Part shown: piece by piece, positions 4,553 through 6,107 of the stretch
Layout: every line of letters begins with the position of its first letter
Numbering within the stretch: position 1 is the stretch's first letter
From: Oscillospiraceae bacterium
GTDB lineage: Bacteria; Bacillota; Clostridia; Oscillospirales; Ruminococcaceae
Direction of reading: 5' to 3'
DNA length: 6,107 bases
NCBI GenBank assembly: GCA_018055565.1
Contig: JAGPHI010000065.1
Location: 1-6,107, forward strand
The notes under the pieces: model-generated
The model's input: the letters and a program-made list of their open reading frames with translations, nothing else
Told to the model about the DNA's origin: nothing
Databases searched by the model: none
Made by a program: the position numbers and the translations under genes

Positions 4553-5542
4553 ATGAGCAATATTCGTGATGTGGCAAAATTAGCCGGTGTATCCACTGCA
4601 ACGGTTTCTCGCGTATTGAACAACATTACCACCTACAAAATAACCGCGGCTACTAAAGCCGGCGTGCTAGATGCCGCCATGCAGCTCGGCTACAGTATTG
4701 AAAAAAAGCCCACGCATGCTCCGCTAAAGGTAGGATGCGTACTTTGCGTTACCAAAAACAAATACACCGACAGCTATTTCACCTCCATCCTCAGCGGAAT
4801 TGAAGAACAATTGAAGGCAGAAGGGCTTTCGCTTGCTTTTTTGAAAACATTGGATGAGCTGACAGATGAATACGAGCTATACAACACCTTTACCAAAGAA
4901 TTGAGCAGCGTGATTTTAATGGAAACGCTGAACGACGAAACGTACGCCTTTATCAAAAGCAACGTGCGCCATTTGGTTGGCATTGATATTGAGCGCGATG
5001 ATATCGACAATATCGGTTACGACCATTTCAAAGCCGCCGCACAAATAACCACCTATTTGATTAAGCAAGGGCATACAAAAATTGCTTTTGTCAGCGGTAG
5101 CGGCGAGGGTGGAGATGTAAAAAAAACACGGCGCTACGCCGGCTTTGCCGCAACGATGGCGCAGCATGGTCTTGCAGTAAATCCCGCATGGATTGCGGAC
5201 TGTCAATGGAACGACACCTTGTGTATCGAACAAGTGAAACAAATGGCCGCGTTGCCCGATCGGCCAAGCGCCATTTTTGCCGGCAGCGATTTTATGGCAA
5301 TGGCGGCATTGTCAGCATTATACAGCATTAACGTTAATGTGCCTTCTCAAATGGCTGTGATGGGTTTATCGGATATCGAACTTTCTAAATACTCTAATCC
5401 TCCGCTGTCCACCGTGCACATTCCCGCTAAAGAAATCGGTATGCTAGCAGTGAAAACCATTTTAGAGCGCATGCGCGGCGACACTTCGCCTCCAAAGCAT
5501 ATATTACTGCAAAGCGCTTTGGTCATCCGTGATTCCACCTAA
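4553..5542 (+). CDS. LacI/GalR-family transcriptional regulator
   Basis: DNA-binding repressor, 329 residues, a normal length for the family. The N-terminal helix-turn-helix is textbook: IRDVAKLAGVSTATVSRVLN at residues 4-23. Residues 24-48 (ITTYKITAATKAGVLDAAMQ onward) keep the third helix. The usual hinge helix after LGY (PNxxARxL) is missing and replaced by SIEKKPTHAPLKVG, which recalls EbgR-like members. The ligand-binding domain follows, with IKQGHTKIAFVSG, PSAIFAGSDFMAMAAL, VPSQMAVMGLSDIELSKYSN and PPLSTVHIPAKEIGMLAV, the periplasmic-binding-protein fold of LacI proteins. The effector is probably a sugar, perhaps a galactoside if the EbgR likeness is meaningful. It is divergent from the dehydrogenase/ABC operon, with repeated operator-like sites between them, so it is the likely local repressor and also autoregulated. 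The gene ends with TAA, seven bases before a strong stem-loop. Confidence 0.93.
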   Translation: MSNIRDVAKLAGVSTATVSRVLNNITTYKITAATKAGVLDAAMQLGYSIEKKPTHAPLKVGCVLCVTKNKYTDSYFTSILSGIEEQLKAEGLSLAFLKTLDELTDEYELYNTFTKELSSVILMETLNDETYAFIKSNVRHLVGIDIERDDIDNIGYDHFKAAAQITTYLIKQGHTKIAFVSGSGEGGDVKKTRRYAGFAATMAQHGLAVNPAWIADCQWNDTLCIEQVKQMAALPDRPSAIFAGSDFMAMAALSALYSINVNVPSQMAVMGLSDIELSKYSNPPLSTVHIPAKEIGMLAVKTILERMRGDTSPPKHILLQSALVIRDST

Positions 5543-5548
5543 ATTAAC

Positions 5549-5600
5549 ACACCGCGCCCCGCGTGCTTTCACTAAAGAAAGCGCGCGGGGCGCGGTGTTT
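5549..5600 (+). terminator. Terminator-like 22-bp stem-loop after the LacI-family gene
   Basis: Arms 5549-5570 and 5577-5598 pair over 22 bp with one G-U pair and a 6-base loop (ACTAAA). The core is very GC-rich (CACCGCGCCCCGCG). It starts seven bases after the regulator stop codon. The following T run is short (TGTTTGTATG), so termination may rest on stem strength. On the minus strand it is followed by GTGTTAATTTA, so it may also act on transcripts from the MFS gene. Confidence 0.8.
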
Positions 5601-5645
5601 GTATGCTATTGCGCGGTTTATTTGCATGCAATTATTTTGCGATAC

Positions 5646-5681
5646 AAAAGCGGCTGCAACAAAGGTTGCAGCCGCTTATGT
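5646..5681. terminator. Second, probably bidirectional, intrinsic terminator between convergent genes
   Basis: Perfect 13-bp stem AAGCGGCTGCAAC (5648-5660) / GTTGCAGCCGCTT (5665-5677) with loop AAAG. On the minus strand the stem runs into TTTTGT, giving a good terminator for the MFS gene that ends at 5776. On the plus strand ATGTTTTATCG follows, giving a weaker backup for the regulator. Confidence 0.8.
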
Positions 5682-5775
5682 TTTATCGCTTTTTTGCCGG
5701 AGCAAGCGGCTTTGAAAGCGGCCATACACCCTCTGGATGCATTTCGCCAAACAGTGTGCCCGCGCAAACGCACAT
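5678..5775. other. Non-coding 3' region between terminator and MFS gene
   Basis: 98 bases with no convincing gene on either strand. They would form the 3' untranslated end of the MFS transcript before the terminator at 5646-5681. Only a short GCTTTGAAAGC inverted repeat is seen. Confidence 0.5.
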
Positions 5776-6107
5776 TTACTGCATATGCCCTTTTTCGTCC
5801 TGCGCTTTAATGGCGCGCGACGAAACCACCAAAAGCAAAATGCACGTATAAATGCCGATATTTAAAATAAAGGGTAAGCGCATGTTGATTTCAGATAGCT
5901 TGCCGATAATCGCGCCAAAGGGCGCTGTGAATGCCAGCGTTATTACAAACATTAAGCCCAGTGTGCGTGCGCGCTCCTCCTCGCTGACAAAAATGGTCAT
6001 CAGCGAATCCTGACGCGGGATAAATAGCGCCCATGAAAATGCATCCAGCAAAACATACACCAGCAATAGCCAAAGCGACGCGCCTGTGGCCACCACCAGC
6101 ACTACAT
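5776..6107 (-). CDS. MFS transporter, C-terminal part (truncated by window edge)
   Basis: C-terminal 109 complete codons of a major facilitator superfamily permease; the frame is open through the right edge (the GTG at 6102 is internal, not a start). The last three membrane segments are visible: LWLLLVYVLLDAFSWALFIP, LGLMFVITLAFTAPFGAIIG and LPFILNIGIYTCILLLVVSS, followed by a short polar tail (RAIKAQDEKGHMQ). The loop RQDSLMTIFVSEEERARTLG between the first two is typical of a group of Clostridia MFS proteins of unknown substrate. It converges on the LacI-family gene, has its own terminator at 5646-5681 and is not part of the ABC operon. Its substrate cannot be inferred. Confidence 0.85.
   Translation of the reverse strand, partial: VVLVVATGASLWLLLVYVLLDAFSWALFIPRQDSLMTIFVSEEERARTLGLMFVITLAFTAPFGAIIGKLSEINMRLPFILNIGIYTCILLLVVSSRAIKAQDEKGHMQ

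Noticed and set aside
5529..5851. Plus-strand open frames of 82-93 codons beyond the regulator
   Set aside because: They run through both terminator stems and into the reverse strand of the MFS gene, with no protein-like features.
6100..6102. GTG codon as the start of a small 108-residue membrane protein
   Set aside because: The frame stays open to the edge and the sequence matches the C-terminal third of an MFS permease, so it is an internal codon of a truncated gene.

Overview
The window looks like a carbohydrate-uptake locus from a low-to-moderate-GC Gram-positive bacterium of the Clostridia, possibly an Oscillospiraceae-type gut organism. Four things suggest this: a CUT1-type sugar ABC transporter with a lipoprotein binding protein, a divergently transcribed LacI-family regulator, purine-rich AAAGGA/AGGAGG ribosome binding sites, and a Gfo/Idh/MocA oxidoreductase of the Cys-rich, SCHDxD subtype. 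The taxonomic call is an inference from gene style; no rRNA or marker gene is present.

Layout. On the minus strand, read from right to left, are a Gfo/Idh/MocA-family dehydrogenase (4181-2904), a sugar-binding lipoprotein (2820-1531), a MalF-type permease (1299-367) and the start of a MalG-type permease (338 to the left edge, truncated). On the plus strand a LacI-family regulator (4553-5542) is divergent from the operon. Beyond it, convergent with the regulator and cut by the right edge, lies the C-terminal end of an MFS transporter (6107-5776, minus). Two strong stem-loops (5549-5598 and 5648-5677) separate the regulator and the MFS gene.

The 371-bp divergent spacer (4182-4552) is the richest regulatory segment. 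It holds two back-to-back promoters of the sigma-A type (minus: TTTACA-17-TACAAT at 4323-4295; plus: TTGACT-17-TATAGT at 4351-4379). Each is followed a few bases downstream by an inverted repeat built on the half-site TTRCGCAA / TTGCGYAA. A third copy lies at 4448-4479 and a separate perfect palindrome at 4511-4524. The simplest reading is that the LacI protein represses both its own gene and the transport/dehydrogenase operon until a sugar or glycoside ligand releases it.

How the genes work together (inference): the lipoprotein captures a sugar or glycoside outside the cell, and the MalF/MalG pore imports it using an ATPase that is not encoded here and may be a shared MsiK/MsmK-type subunit. 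The NAD(P)-dependent Gfo/Idh/MocA enzyme then oxidises the sugar or a derivative. The substrate cannot be read from the sequence.

The most noticeable non-coding structure besides the divergent spacer is the 231-bp gap between the binding-protein gene and malF. It carries several inverted repeats and short GGGCCG/CGGCCC ends, and could be an mRNA-stabilising element or a dispersed repeat. No mobile element, CRISPR array, tRNA or rRNA was found, and nothing in the genes themselves looks like a wholly new system.
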